This document shows, in pieces, positions 45,180-57,471 of a stretch of DNA of 64,000 bases (position 1 is its first letter; the number at the start of each line of letters is the position of its first letter). The DNA comes from Membranipora membranacea (lineage: Eukaryota; Bryozoa; Gymnolaemata; Cheilostomatida; Membraniporidae): the NCBI GenBank assembly GCA_914767715.1, contig OU612068.1, forward strand, positions 8,430,001 to 8,494,000, read 5' to 3'. The notes beneath the pieces are model-generated. The model had not been told where the DNA came from. It did no database searches and worked only from the letters and a program-made list of their open reading frames with translations. The translations under genes and the position numbers were made by a program.

Positions 45180-46640
45180 TTTCATTGTTTTATATGGACA
45201 TCGATATCATTCCAATATTTGTAAGTTCAACATCTGATGTTGTGGTTATATTCTATTTCCACAACAATGAATAGGGTAACGGTTGTTTTCCATCCCAAAC
45301 CTTTTGGACGAGTGAAAAGAGGAATAGAGTTCTTTTACAGGGAAAATGCCACATTTATTCATCAGTTCTTGTTTGTGCACATTTCATCCCCCCCCCCCCC
45401 CCCAATCTACCACAGCGACAAGTAAATTGACGTGACGCTCCATCATAGACCTGGCAAAGAAAAGATCTGCAACCTCTTTTTTCAGTCCGTTGGATTTTTG
45501 GCAAAAGAATTTCGCAAAAAATTTGATTATTACATATTAATTACCAAGTCCATATGTGTGTTTTGTAGAATGTTGTTTTGAATACAGAGTGACTATGGGG
45601 AGGAGTATACCTTTACACAGACAGACCAATAAACTAAATAAGGAGAGTATACTAGCTCAAACAAAAATAGAAGCTCTCCAAATCTAATCAACAAATGTTT
45701 GACAATAGCACCCTGACTATAACATCTTTTTGTCTCTATATCTCTCTCTCCATTGCAGCTACTTTGGATACCATTTCAAGTAGTTATGATCATCTTCCAT
45801 TGATTTTTCACTTCACTGATGTTTAATGCCTTAAAAAACTTTTCATTATGATGATATGAAACTATAAAAATATGTTTTGATGGCAACAAACCATCTAGTT
45901 GTAGATTGGGTAACTAATGTAGTTTGAGCCTTCTCTGATGTGTCTTGTTCTGTTGTTCATTGGTCAATTTCTCTCAATTTTAAATTGATTGCGTTCCAGC
46001 AAAGCAAGGAGCTGTCTTCAAATTTAATTGTGACAGACAACTTCTGATAAAAATTTGAAATTATATTTTGCTTTTTAAGGATAATGGATTCTCCCTGTTC
46101 ATCTTATTGCTATGCCAGGTGGTGATTATCATAAAGTTTCAGCTTCATTGAATATTCAATGCCCACCTTGAGTCAATCTGACTATCCACTCGGTAATGTT
46201 GTTTACATCCAAAAAGAATGTCTCCAAAGGATTTCACCGTCTATCTATACCAAATAATAACCCAATAAAAGTGTTGAAAAAACCATCTCAGAGCAATGAT
46301 AAGTAAAGAGGGCAACGACTAAAAAATGTGTTGCCTACCTCCCAATCCAGATTCATCAATTCATATTCTGCACTGAAAATCTAAAATAAATCTTGATTAT
46401 TACATCCAAACAAGATTGATAACCTTTTGTGTGTTTTGTAGAATGTTGTTGTGAATCCAGATTAACTATGAGGAGTATGATCACCTAAACACTTACAGAC
46501 TTATCTACTAAGTAGGGTAAGTATACTTGCTCAAAAAAAAATATAAGCTCTTTACATCTAATCTTAGTAGCGTTGTCTCAAATTCATCTCTGCAAGGGGC
46601 TCATTTCAGTCCCGGTGAGTCTGAACCATAGAGTTATTAT
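45180..46640. other. Unassigned stretch
   Basis: A diverged direct repeat links 45,540-45,690 with 46,430-46,570 (GTGTGTTTTGTAGAATGTTG). A C17 run lies at about 45,389-45,405. No gene supported. Confidence 0.5.
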
Positions 46641-46935
46641 ATACTCAATGGTCTGAACAGGACTCAACGGTATAACAGATTCTTATTAAAATCCTTCAAA
46701 TGAATGTGAATCCCAAATTTACTGATTTCATTTATTTCCCTGACTCTCAACATTCTTGACTTGCTTGTTTCTTAAATGACTGCATCAAAATCCTTTCCAT
46801 TTTATCAATCAGATAAACGCTTGGCAAACAACTCACTATGTCAATGATATAACTATGGAATATGTTATCCATTTATTTTGGCTAAATCATAGATATGAAA
46901 CTAAAAATTGTAGTATAATTGTTTGTTCGTTAAAT

Positions 46936-47486
46936 CTATACTATATCGCAATATGGATGTAGAGTATCGATGTGTTTTTTTGGTATGACTGGATGACTTT
47001 CTTCATCTACATCCTCGGTGTCACTGTTTTGGGTAGATATAGTACAATACAAAAATGAAGAAGAACATCGACTGCTTCTATAGGACAGTTCATCGACAAC
47101 ATTGTTGTGTCTGGCACTGTTTTCCTGAATGAGGCTATTGTAACAGTTTCTGTCATCATTCTGATCCAAACTTTCATAATTCATCGGTTGGGTCGGGTTG
47201 GCCCAGTCGGGCTTCCACTGTGTATAGACGACATTGGCGGCTGTGTTCATGTCAGGGTGCTCATATCCCTGTGGCTCATATCCCTGTGGCTCATATCCCT
47301 GTGGCTCAGACCCCTGTGGCTCATACTTCTGTTGCTCATATTTCTGTGTCTCGTACTTCTGCGGCTCACCCTTCTGTTGTGTATCTTTAGGCATTCTAAT
47401 CCTAGAGCGTATTTTACCTATTTTACTTTGATCGTTGATTGAGGAAGAAGCATTATTGTGGGAGTACGAAGGCATCACTGCGCCAG
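46936..47486 (-). CDS. Copy 3, cytoplasmic tail exon with YxxL-x8-YxxL
   Basis: After acceptor attgacag, phase 1, matching the donor of 47,906. About 183 codons, intact. The N-terminal third differs from copies 1 and 2 and holds tandem EPQGYEPQGY pentapeptides (15-bp units, about 47,259-47,350). The rest aligns: WANPTQPMNYESLDQNDDRN, CYNSLIQ, RHNNVV, DTEDVDEESHPVI. The ITAM-type motif YESLDQNDDRNCYNSL lies at 47,131-47,178. The 3' block follows at 46,650-46,780. Tail repeats differ from the FVQSEGG heptads of copies 1 and 2, which suggests rapid change outside the tyrosine core. Confidence 0.75.
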
Positions 47487-47706
47487 CTGTCAATTATTAA
47501 TATTTTTAATTTGAGGCACGATTAAATATGATATATGATTAAGTAACATGTAGGGTACAGTTGCGTTTATATCATATCACCAACATACACCATCCGGGAA
47601 CCAATTTGAGCAGAATGGATCATCAAGTTTTTGTTGGTAGCAAACAAGTTTTGTGGTGATAAGATAAAGATGACCATCCTGCTAAGAATTATTTCCTTCT
47701 TCAAAT

Positions 47707-47808
47707 CACAGCCAGCCCTTAAAAGCGTTCGAGATGACGATCGCGGTGCCCTCAACGACCGCCTACGGCCGAGGTGGCCATCCCGAATACTATGAAGGGC
47801 TGGCTGCG
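47707..47808. mobile_element. 102-bp hAT-type MITE in copy 3 intron
   Basis: CACAGCCAGCCC and GGGCTGGCTGCG ends with a GC-rich palindromic centre and a perfect 8-bp duplication CTTCAAAT (47,699-47,706 and 47,809-47,816). Shares its ends with the 837-bp element at 19,808. Confidence 0.9.
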
Positions 47809-47905
47809 CTTCAAATGAGATTTTTAAACTAGAATTTCTTCAACTTCCAAGTGAAGCTGAAAATGACAACATTTAGCATTTTGGTCACGGAAAGTTGATC
47901 CTTAC

Positions 47906-48142
47906 CTTGTGGCTTTGGAAGCTCTTGTAATCCTGCCTCGGATCCTGCAAATCCTGCAGACTTGGTTCTTCTTCTTTTTGATCGTTTTCTAACTTTTTTA
48001 CGCGACGGATGTGATTGTTTGTGTCGTTCAACATCAGGTGCAGAGAATTCGTGGTCGTCACATTTTAAACAAAATATAAGGAGTGCTGATAACGTGGTTA
48101 ATACCACTAGAACACAGATAATCGATAATATTATCTCGAAAT
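47906..48142 (-). CDS. Copy 3, transmembrane exon
   Basis: Acceptor tattttgtag and ATTTCGAG start as in copies 1 and 2, donor gtaagg, phase 1 at both ends, open throughout. Reads FEIILSIICVLVVLTTLSAL and LIFCLKC as one membrane helix, then EFSAPDVERHKQSHPSRKKV and further basic residues, ending SAGFAGSEAGLQELPKPQ. It lacks the FVQSEGG heptads. The upstream ectodomain exons would lie beyond 48.2 kb on the minus strand but none was recognised. Confidence 0.75.
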
Positions 48143-48189
48143 CTACAAAATAGGAGCATTTATCGAGATTATCAAATCTCTTCAATAAT

Positions 48190-49700
48190 CAACAGTAGCT
48201 AACTTTGAATGAATCATGTCATCATGAGGATCAGGTAGACTTTTAACTACAGAAATAAACATAAGCCTTCAAGCATTAGTTATCAGTAACCTCCAATATG
48301 GGCAACTTCATGATCTCTTAACACTAAATATAATTCTAACCAATGCTTGTTTAGAGCGCACTTATAATTATTATAGTTAGAAAATTCAATTGAATACAAA
48401 GACAAATTGATTTAGCATTAAAAGACACCAACCTACCTGTGTGAGAATTCATGATCGACTAAATTAAAACCAAAAAGTGATGATGTCATAGTTATAAGCT
48501 ATATTTAAATTTTGATCAACTGGGAGAGGCCATTCAAATACAAAATTGTTGAAAAATTTGTAAAAAAAGAAAGCAAAGCTTGACAATCGATTCCAAAATC
48601 GATATATGGGAGACAGCCCCATAAATCAGCAAAGGCTCCAACATGAAGACACATCACGGACCAATCGCGGAACGGTTTATGTTTTTTTTCTGTTACCCTC
48701 TTTCTTTCAGATCCATTACCATTTGTAAGTAGATTCCAGCAATTTAATAGTACATCCTGTCAAACTCCAGTTTTAAATCCTCTATAGCCGAGTTAAATTG
48801 TGTCATTGAACAGAAGTATCAATGTAACTTTAAACAGATAGCCAAAAAACGCCTTTAAAAGCCCCTAAAATTGGCGTTTTTGGGCTTTCTGTGTGGTATA
48901 ATTCGGGGAAAACTGATATGCAGTGACATATTCTGTTGGCATGTCCTGTTTGCTCTATGCTTCATCAAAGCGGCTTCGTATGTGAGGGATTTAAAAAAAA
49001 ACTTGTCTGGCCTCAGTGAGGGTCCTTTTGACAGCATGTTTGGCCTCCTGGAAAATATGAGCATTCTGACAGTGAGGGCAACTCATAATATTTTTGATAC
49101 CAATGTCTTTTGTTAGTCATGAAATGTAGCATAAGGTCTTTCCAAAGTAAATTACCTCTCTTTTCTGTGAATGGCACGCATCACATTGGATCCTCATCCA
49201 TTTAACCGAAGCAACCTAAATAAGCTAATAACCGATGATAAAAAGATGGTTTTTCCTCTGGTGCTTAATTCCACATGATCCTGAAATTGCCCTTCATGGG
49301 TGCTTCAAAGGCTTCTTGTAAACCTTATGCAGTTGAAAGTATGATATGAACCATAGTATGTGCACCACATCGTCCTAAAAAATCCTCCTCAAAGACGATT
49401 ATCCTGCCTTTTATCAAAATAGCACAATGCCATGACATGACGTCATGCCAAAACAACTATTTTCGGAATCATGTTTGATTAGCTTTCCAACGATATATAA
49501 AATGTCAGACTCGGACAACGCTGATATCATAACCTTATGTCTATGATTTCAGAGCCTTATCTAGCTTCACTAGAACTAATCCAAAAGTTTCAATTAAGGG
49601 TCAATGCAAGAAAAGCTTGGTTTACCACAGAAATCTCAATTTTTGTTTCAATCTTCGGTTTTTCTTGGAGTGATCGGTGTATTCTCATATTTTCTTACTG
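48190..49700. other. Unassigned stretch upstream of copy 3
   Basis: Expected place for ectodomain exons of copy 3; short ORFs at 48,855-49,116 on both strands lack splice context. Nothing recognised. Confidence 0.35.
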
Positions 49701-49716
49701 GTAACTTGCTTAGAGG

Positions 49717-49945
49717 GACTTCGTGACAAAATGCTATGGTCAAAATGCCATTGGGTCAAAATGCCAGTGATATAATGCCATAATGCCATAGGTGATAACA
49801 CCACTGCACACAATACCAATGCCAAAATACCAGTTGTACAAAACGCCAGTTGTGAATATACCAGTGGATATGGCGCGAGATTGGACATAGCACCATTTGG
49901 GACAACATACCATATCCCAAAATACCATTGTCATAATGCCAAAAT
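49717..49945. repeat. AATGCCA minisatellite-like array, second locus
   Basis: Degenerate 12-14 bp units of CAAAATGCCATTGGGT type drifting into AATACCAGTTGT. It begins like the block A element. Overlapping ORFs here are products of the repeat. Confidence 0.8.
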
Positions 49946-50019
49946 ATGAAATCAAAGGAGATCAAGACACGCTGAATTTGTTTTGTTAGTTATACTACAG
50001 CTGCAAGTTACTCGGTCAG

Positions 50020-50190
50020 AGAAGGAGGTGGTTCAGCTGGTTAGAGCCATCTCAATCACTGTTCAAGTCTTGAAGTGGCCTCGCCAGTCAAACGTTGCCA
50101 GAGACTCAGGTTTTGAAGTAGACCTGTTGTGGGTTGTCTTAAGGTTGTGCTTGGAAACCATGTGTGTTTACTGTTTGTCATCAGTATACT
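50020..50190 (+). repeat. tRNA-derived SINE-like element, copy 3
   Basis: A box GGTTCAGCTGGTTAGAGCC (50,031-50,050), then the shared CAGTCAAACGTTGCCAGAGA module and degenerate B-box-like GGTTTTGAAGTAGACC. Relatives at 15,555 and 16,870. Confidence 0.6.
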
Positions 50191-50199
50191 ATCTTTAAA

Positions 50200-51500
50200 A
50201 TCTCAAGCTAGATCAGCAGAGCGGCAATGGATGATAAATTTTAGAGATTTGATACATCCACTAGAAACAAATGTGTCTTGCATATATTGAGACTATGGAA
50301 CCAGCATGTTGTCATTTCATAGGGTTTTCATACCGCCGTTACGCAAGTCCTATGACTTCCTTTAGCTGAGAAACCTGACTGTAGAGCGAGCTGATGTAAA
50401 ACCTGGCGCTCTTCTTCAGGCGGGCAGCAGCAGCCAAGCCGTACAACTAAGCACAAGAACAGGCGTAAGCAGGGTGTCAGATATCACAGATGAAGAATGC
50501 TGCCTACAAATCTGCTGAACTACTCATTTTAGGTGGGCTATTGGCTGTTATATGTATTAAAGGGTCAGTCCTATTAGAAAAGTGGATATTGTGAGTTCAT
50601 AGGGCAAACAAAAATTTAAAAAATTAAAAATTGTGGAAAATAACAATTAGTTTAAAAAAAAAATATATCAACAAGTATCATGGTGGATCACGGTGGTCAG
50701 GAGGAGGCAATAAATCACTATGATCCTCTATGATCCCAGTTTTCGAACTTTGCAGCAGTTTTACTGCAATTAGGTTCACAATTATGTTTTATTTCATTTG
50801 CCCTAATGACATTTCAGCCTGAGATCTTTCAAAACCATACCAAACATGGCCTAGTAGGACTGTCACTTTATAGAAATAATATATTTATATTAACTGCATT
50901 GAATTATACAAACAGATACTTTAAAAGCTGCATATATATATAACTTAAAGAAAATCTTTCTCACTTTTATACACAGAACTTCTGTGGTTTCACAGAAATT
51001 ATAAGGTTTGTTTTGATAAATTACCAGATATCAGATAAATTCAATGATGAAGGTGATATTATGGTGAGAAATGACATATCTTCATTAATTAAGCTGAAAT
51101 GTGTATTTTAAATAATTTGCAAACAAAACTGAATGTGGTCTTGTATTTGATTTCCAATATTATTTCAAGCTGAGTTTTCCCTTGTACTTGTTCTAAAATA
51201 TGGAGTTGAGTCCACTTAAAAAAGAGAACGTAACTCACCAATAAGAAAAATAATCGGCACCATATTTTATAATGTTTACACAGATTAACAAATATAAAAC
51301 ATCTTGATTCAGGATATGGGCTGCTATCAGAGAGGTGTACCCTTCTGTGTGAACGCATTACCACCATGAAGTTTATTAAGAAACAGAAAGGTAATTTTAC
51401 TACTTAATAGTTTTAACTGTTTTGAGAAAAGATTTCAGAATAATGCAGGGCATTATTAAGAGTATAACATGCCACCCTCAATGTCTGATGAATGAAGCTG
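50200..51500. other. Unassigned stretch
   Basis: No gene, RNA or repeat family recognised. Confidence 0.35.
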
Positions 51501-51513
51501 TTTTGTCTGTAAT

Positions 51514-51900
51514 GTGAGTCTTACACATTTTCTGTCAAATTTTTGGGATAGCAGCAACAGAAAAACAATCTGTACAATAACAACAATATGTAGTGTAGGA
51601 CAACGCACCAACCTCAACAAGCCACAATCTATTGTGATAAAGGATTTTCATCATTTGTACCTAAAGATCCACAAATCATTCTGTCTTGATGATCTGTTTT
51701 TAGATCGGTACATTGTATACCAGCATGATAATGACACAAGGGACTTTCTCCATGTGCTGATGAGCCTGTCCCTTCTACCACCAGAGGTTATCTTCACCAT
51801 GTTTGAGTGGATGATGACTGTGGCCAGCACTCCAGCAGCCCACAAGCTCCTACTCTAGTATGGGATTAACAAGTGGACCACTTGTGCATACATTGTTTCC
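51514..51900 (+). pseudogene. Possible MULE-type transposase scrap
   Basis: The frame reads SIVIKDFHHLYLKIHKSF, FLHVLMSLSLLPPEVIFTMF and, past a TAG, YGINKWTTCAYIV. The LPPE...F pattern is reminiscent of the region after the catalytic core in MULE-like transposases. Weak. Confidence 0.25.
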
Positions 51901-52156
51901 CGGAAGAAGGTTCGTACTAACAATGAGTTTGAAAGTAAACTGCTTTTGTGAATGAGTGTCTGTTATGTATGTGAAACTCTCTAAGCATCAAACCATATAT
52001 TTTCTAGCTTCACATCTCATAGTGATAATAGCTAGAGAACAATGTCTTTGGCCTTCGATGTAGGTATAAATTTTGCCAATAACGATCTGCTTTAATGGAA
52101 AGCTTGAATTTAACTGCATATTGGAAGGGAAAACAACATAAAAGGTTATGAGCAAA

Positions 52157-52603
52157 CACTTAATATAAACCTAGACATGACACTATATGGAGCAATAGCA
52201 TTGAGGCACTGAAGCATTTAATTGTGGGAGACATTTATCGACATTGGAAGGTGTACAAGCAATGATGCTATCATTTATTTACTGTTCAAAATCCAGGTTT
52301 TTTGTCAACAACTCGATCAATTTTGATCGGATTTTGAATTTGAAAATTACAATAGAATAATCAGGTTGTCCTGAACAGTTTGATGCTAATTTTAGGCAAA
52401 CAGATTTTTTGAAGAAGGAATAACATCAAGTTGATAACAAAATGCTGCAAAGTTGATCGAGTTATGAACAATAAACCTGGATTATGGACAGTAAATCAAT
52501 GATAGCATCGTTGCTTCTACCTTCCGATGACGTTACGTCGCCCCACAAATAAGTGCCTCACTTCAGCTGTATATGGTGTGCTGTCTAGGTTTATTATTAA
52601 GTC
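52157..52603. mobile_element. Foldback element with about 190-bp arms
   Basis: Inverted arms: outer ACTTAATATAAACCTAGACA, inner AGCAATGATGCTATCATT and CTCGATCAA. Spacer about 100 bp. A solitary right arm lies at 53,485-53,600. Non-coding. Confidence 0.75.
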
Positions 52604-53484
52604 TATGGTTATAAGAAATGAGCAAACCTCTTTGTTTTAGAGGTTAAATGGAAAGTGTAGTTAAGAGAGATCACACTGCGGAGGAATTATATCAATAATC
52701 TTCTTCGAGGCAGCGGTTCAACAATCAGGTACAGGAAGTTTCTAGTAGTAAAAGGTGAGAATGCATATATTACTTCGAGAAAAACGAAAATTGAAATCTC
52801 TGGTAAACCAGTCTTTTCTTGTGTTGTCCCTTGATTGAAAGTGGTGTGGTTTTGGTTCTAGTGTAGCTATGATAATGCTCTGAAATCATAGACATAATAA
52901 TAAACCAGAAAAGGACTTAATAAATAAATATAAAAATAAATATAAATAAATATTGACTATGTGCATTTTGGGACTGAGGAACATAATTGCGTGCAATGCT
53001 ACTACATTATATTCTGTAGTTGCAATGTTGTTAGCATTGTCTTGCAGTTACCTGTCGACATTATTTGTTACACCTCGACCAAGGTCTAATGAGTTTTGAG
53101 TTAAAAAATTGCAATAGATTCAGTAGCATGTCACAAACAGTTTGATAGTGTCAGGTAAGTTTGCTTTGGCTACCGGTAATCATAAATAACCGTGACCAAC
53201 CTGTCACCATGGTGGTGGTGCCAGCGGCTCATCTGGAAGGCTGCCCTCCCCCTGTATTTCCCTCTAAGCAGCTTAAGTCTCAGCATAAATGTAAACCTGA
53301 ATTTTCTTTTAAGAGAAATGACAACATCAAATTGATAACAATTTTTTTTTTTTGCCTTTTACTTTATTTTGCATACTACTTTATTTTGAACTTGCTACTG
53401 AAAGCAAAGCAATTTTCAACCTCTGAATCTGATCAAAACCGATCAAGCTAACAACGGCCTTGACTGTGGACTGCAAAACCATTC

Positions 53485-53600
53485 ATAGCATCATTGCTAT
53501 CACAGATTCCAATGTCGTAACGCCACCTACCATAAAGTGGCTCACTTTATCTGTATATACAATCCTGTCTAGTATAGGTTCAGTATTAAGAAGTCGATGA
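53485..53600. repeat. Solo arm of the 52.2-kb foldback family
   Basis: Shares GCATCATTGCT, GTGGCTCACTTTATCTGTAT and TGTCTAG...TTCAGTATTAAG with 52,505-52,603. Confidence 0.6.
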
Positions 53601-53919
53601 CTGAGATGTTTTAGGGGTGGGGAAAATTCTGATTTGCTGCGATGATTCTCTAAAAGCTTATATTCCCAGTTTATCACAAGTGAGGATCAATTCTTGATAG
53701 TAAATATTCAATCCACTTGAAATTCTTCAAATTTTAATTTGGTCCAGTCCCTCATTCTTCATCCAATAAGTTACCGTTGACTTATATTTGAGGCATGTCA
53801 TGTGTTTCAATTATAGTATGGGCACAATTCCACATTGATATTCATACATGACATGTCTTGTGTGATGACTGAGATTTTTGCACTCGATAGTAATGAAGAT
53901 TCCACTGTTAAATTGACTA

Positions 53920-54990
53920 CATTAACAGCTAACAAATGAAAGATCCTGCGTTTGATATAATATTTGAATTTCTTATGAACAAATTCATCACAACTATACT
54001 GGCAACTTCATTGTGATACGTTCTGTCTTTAATGTTGTGACATAAAAGTAATAGTGATGGGAGTTTGGATTGCTGGGATTTCAGTTTACTTTTGTATTGA
54101 AATTTGTCGTGTTTTTTACATGGATCATGGTTTCTGGACACTGGATATGGAATCGCTTCTCCCACTAGATTGGAATGAAGCTATGACTATGACATAATCA
54201 TTTTCAGTGTCAATATTTCTAATCATTTTAGTGTCAATTTAGTTAATCATGAATTATCACACAGGTAGGTTGGTGTCGTTTAATGCTCATCCAGATTTTC
54301 CTAACTATCTATGAGTGAGCTGTAATCCAACATTAGTTAGAGTTTAATTTAGCATGATTGAGATCATTGAAATAAAAAATTCATGCCTCCAGTGTCATGT
54401 TAGTTTATAGTAGTTAGAAGTCTGCCCGATGAAAATTGAAAGTAAATATTTTTATTGTTGTCATGCAGGCATACCTGTTTTGAATGTAATATAGTGATGC
54501 GAGTCCATATCTGGAATAGTTTAGTTAACAAATCAGGGAGCCATCTTAAAGCGCATGTCTGTTATTGAATTCTGGTAATGCTACTATGAGCAGATAACGG
54601 AACGGAAATCTGTTTGAGCTACATTGATACTAATTGTGTAGATTGGCAAGAATTAAACTCTGCTAGTTAAGATTTGACAGGATGTGCTATTTAAAACCGT
54701 TATGTGAGTGTTCCTGATTTTGGACCCTTTGCTGCTTGATGGAACTATTTTATCTCCCAACAGATTGATTTTGGAATGGATTGCCAAGCTTTGCTATTTT
54801 TACAAGTGCTCATGAGAGTCTTCACATTTGTCGCAAATTCTTATGAGTTTTGGTTTGAGTATTTTGACAGTTTGTGTTTGAATGGCTTCTCCCATTTGAT
54901 TGTAATGGAATGTATAAATATGATATGACATCATCATTATAAGTGTCAAATTAGTTAATCATGAATTCTCACACAGGCAGGTTGGTGTCT
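53920..54990. repeat. Tandem duplication of about 730 bp
   Basis: GCTTCTCCCA...TTGGAATG and TTAGTTAATCATGAATTCTC-type segments at 54,150-54,300 recur at 54,885-54,990. No coding found. Confidence 0.5.
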
Positions 54991-55208
54991 CATAATGCTC
55001 ATGCAATGGAGTTTTGTCAGGAGAGTTGTCTCCCATTATTATAGGGGGCGCTGATCGCATACCATGGATTTACAATTTTTTTAAATGCTATCATGCAGGT
55101 CATCCTTTTCGGTCTGACATCCAGGGAAATTATTTGAAATTTCCTAACTATCTATGAGTGTGCTGTAAACCAGCATCTTTTAGAGTTATATTCAGTCGTT
55201 AAGAGATC

Positions 55209-56457
55209 ATGAAGTTGCCCAAAACTACTGTACTCGACGTTGCGTTGGTGTCAAAACCTGACCTAATCTCAGTACCTACTATAAATGACACTGACTTATT
55301 GAATATATCTAGTACCAAACTCCTAGGTGTGGTTATAGATAGTAGACTCACATTTAGTGACCATGTCGACAAATCGTCAACAAATGTAATAGCCTGAATT
55401 ATTTTTTACAAAGCCTAAAGCGTTTAGATGTTGAAGACTTTGTTTGAGGCTGCTCTTTTGTATCACATTATTCACACAGATAAGATGATGATCAAAATTC
55501 AGACCTGGTTGGGAATCGAACCCGGTTCCCCATACCTATAGGCAACGACGCTACCATGCCACTTGGACTAACTAGGTTAGCCAGTAGACAATAATATAGA
55601 TCAGTATTAGCGGCGTCGCCTGCAAAGCCATTTGGACCTGGGTTCGAGACCGCTACAGATTTGAACATTTTGATCATCAACATATTTATTAGTGACGTAC
55701 CCTAGGGATTGCCGGCTGATTCTTACTGCCGATAAACTGCCTTCACCTTGAAAGTTTGAGAGGCCATAACTTTCTCAATATTTGGATTATAAAGCTGAAA
55801 ATCGCTCACATGATAGAATAAAATATGGAGAATAAGATGTGATACAAAAGAGCAGCTTCAAACAAAGTCTTTAATACGACTGGTTTACTAACTTTTTATT
55901 TTTCTTAAGATTCGTTCTAACATCACATATGCCTGTGCTGCATGGTTTCCTTTAATATCTGGGAATGATAAATCAAAGATCGAGGGTATTGAGAGATGGA
56001 GCCTCACAATACTATACCCTGAACTGGGCAGTTACCGTCAGAGACTAGCCAAATCAAATGTGGTTCCGATTTCAGATTTTCTGGAGGTTTTAACTGACAG
56101 GCACTTTGACAAAGTTGCCACAAACCCAAGCCATCCGTTGCAACATTTCTTAGTCAGGCGCCAATGCCACAAGGACAAATCTGATATTTTCTTTCCACCA
56201 ATATTTAGAACGGAGAGATTCAAGAACTCGTTTTTAGTTTCTGGTATGAACAGGCGCCTGTAATGTCTCAACAATATATTTCTTTCTCATGCAGCATTTT
56301 TTTTATCGTTTTTCACCGCATGATCCAATTATTTTTAATACAACTGTTTTTTCTCCTTTTTTCAAAAGTCTAAATTTTTATTGTACGCACACATTTGTAT
56401 AATACTAGGCATTCTGATGTGGCAAATTAAATCAATATCAATCAATCAATCAATATT
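55209..56457 (+). pseudogene. 5'-truncated LINE with reverse transcriptase C-terminus
   Basis: Non-LTR retrotransposon fragment. Before the insertion: TKLLGVVIDSRLTFSDHVD, the usual motif past the reverse transcriptase active site, and FLQSLKRLDV. After it: IRSNITYACAAWFPLIS, KIEGIERWSLTILYPELGSY and HPLQHFLVRRQ, the typical LINE C-terminus, ending RRL with a stop at 56,263. The 3' end is a short AATC microsatellite (56,431-56,455), as in CR1/L2-like elements. Absent from block A, so it inserted after the duplication. Confidence 0.8.
55435..55870. mobile_element. TTAA-type MITE with opposed tRNA-like boxes
   Basis: Terminal inverted repeats of about 33 bp beginning AGACTTTGTTTGARGCTGCT, flanked by TTGA (55,431-55,434) and TTAA (55,871-55,874), a diverged TTAA duplication as in piggyBac-type elements. 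Removing it restores the LINE frame. Inside, a B box GGTTCGATTCCC on the minus strand (near 55,515) and GGTTCGAGACC on the plus strand (near 55,640) lie in inverted arms. Confidence 0.75.
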
Positions 56458-56562
56458 ATTTGAGCTGACTAATAACTAAGGCTTCAAGTGTCATGTTCAA
56501 TTGGATTCAGAAGTCTGCCTTGAGCAGATTGGACATTATCGATATGTTATCTTATTTTGTAG

Positions 56563-56928
56563 ATTTCGAGATAATCGTATCAATAATCTGTGTACTATTA
56601 GTCTTGACCGCGCTATCAGCAATCCTACTCTTTTGCGTCCAATGCAAAAAATATGAGTATTATGCGTCTGATGACGAAACATCTCATCAGACGCATAGAA
56701 AACGCAAAAAGAAATCAAAGAGCAGAAGAAGAGGCTCGTCAGCCTGCAGACGAAAACAGTCTGCAGGATTTGTGCAGTCAGAGGGCGGATTTGTGCAGTC
56801 AGAGGGTGGATTCGTGCAGTCAAAGGGTGGAGTTATGCCAAAGGCACAAGGCAGTCAGTTAAGCTTCATGAGACTTTTGCCGCCGCCCAGACGACCAAGC
56901 TATATACTTGTGACTCCTCCTGCTATAG
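56563..56928 (+). CDS. Copy 2, transmembrane exon of ITAM-type membrane protein
   Basis: Acceptor ttattttgtag, start ATTTCGAG, donor gtaagg, phase 1, open throughout. Encodes FEIIVSIICVLLVLTALSAI then LLFCVQC, EYYASDDETSHQTHRKRKKK, three FVQSEGG-type heptads (about 56,766-56,830) and PPPRRPSYILVTPPAI. One heptad fewer than copy 1. The upstream intron carries the LINE. An ATG at 56,493 is in frame through the intron but is not favoured, because copies 1 and 3 have no such extension. Confidence 0.75.
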
Positions 56929-57471
56929 GTAAGGATTAACTTTCTATGACCAAATTGCTTAATCTTGTTTTTGTTTCAGCTTCACTTTGTAGATTGAAGA
57001 AATTGTACGTTAAAATCTCATTTGAATACGGGAAATAAAATTTCTCAGTTTGTAGGCTAGTAATTTTTATCCCATCACCACAAAAAACTTGCTTGTTTCC
57101 AACAAACTTGCGATCAGTACTGCATACTTGTGTTGATAGTGTAATGGGGCTGCGCAACAGAACACATACTATGTGTTACTTGAAGAGTCATGATACTTAG
57201 TCATACCTAAAACTTCCTAAATCATACCTAATACTTTATTTGATGTACCTAAATCATACTTGAAACCTCCCTTGATCATTCAATTCTGGTCAAGCACAAA
57301 TTTTTAGAGTATATTAATTACTAACAACTTGTACGCTGTTACCTACTTACTTCCTCTAAAGTAGCTGTTTTCTTCCTGTACTTAAAAAAATTCCAGTTTA
57401 CAAACACAATTGATTTTATGTCATTCATTTTATACAAAACATATTTATAATACAGTATATGCATTTTCCAG

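Noticed and set aside
49685-49965. Three overlapping minus-strand ORFs of 67-71 codons
   Set aside because: They are translations of the AATGCCA minisatellite in three frames.
55500-55580. Minus-strand tRNA gene with good B box
   Set aside because: It lies within the inverted arms of a TTAA element and lacks a proper acceptor stem.
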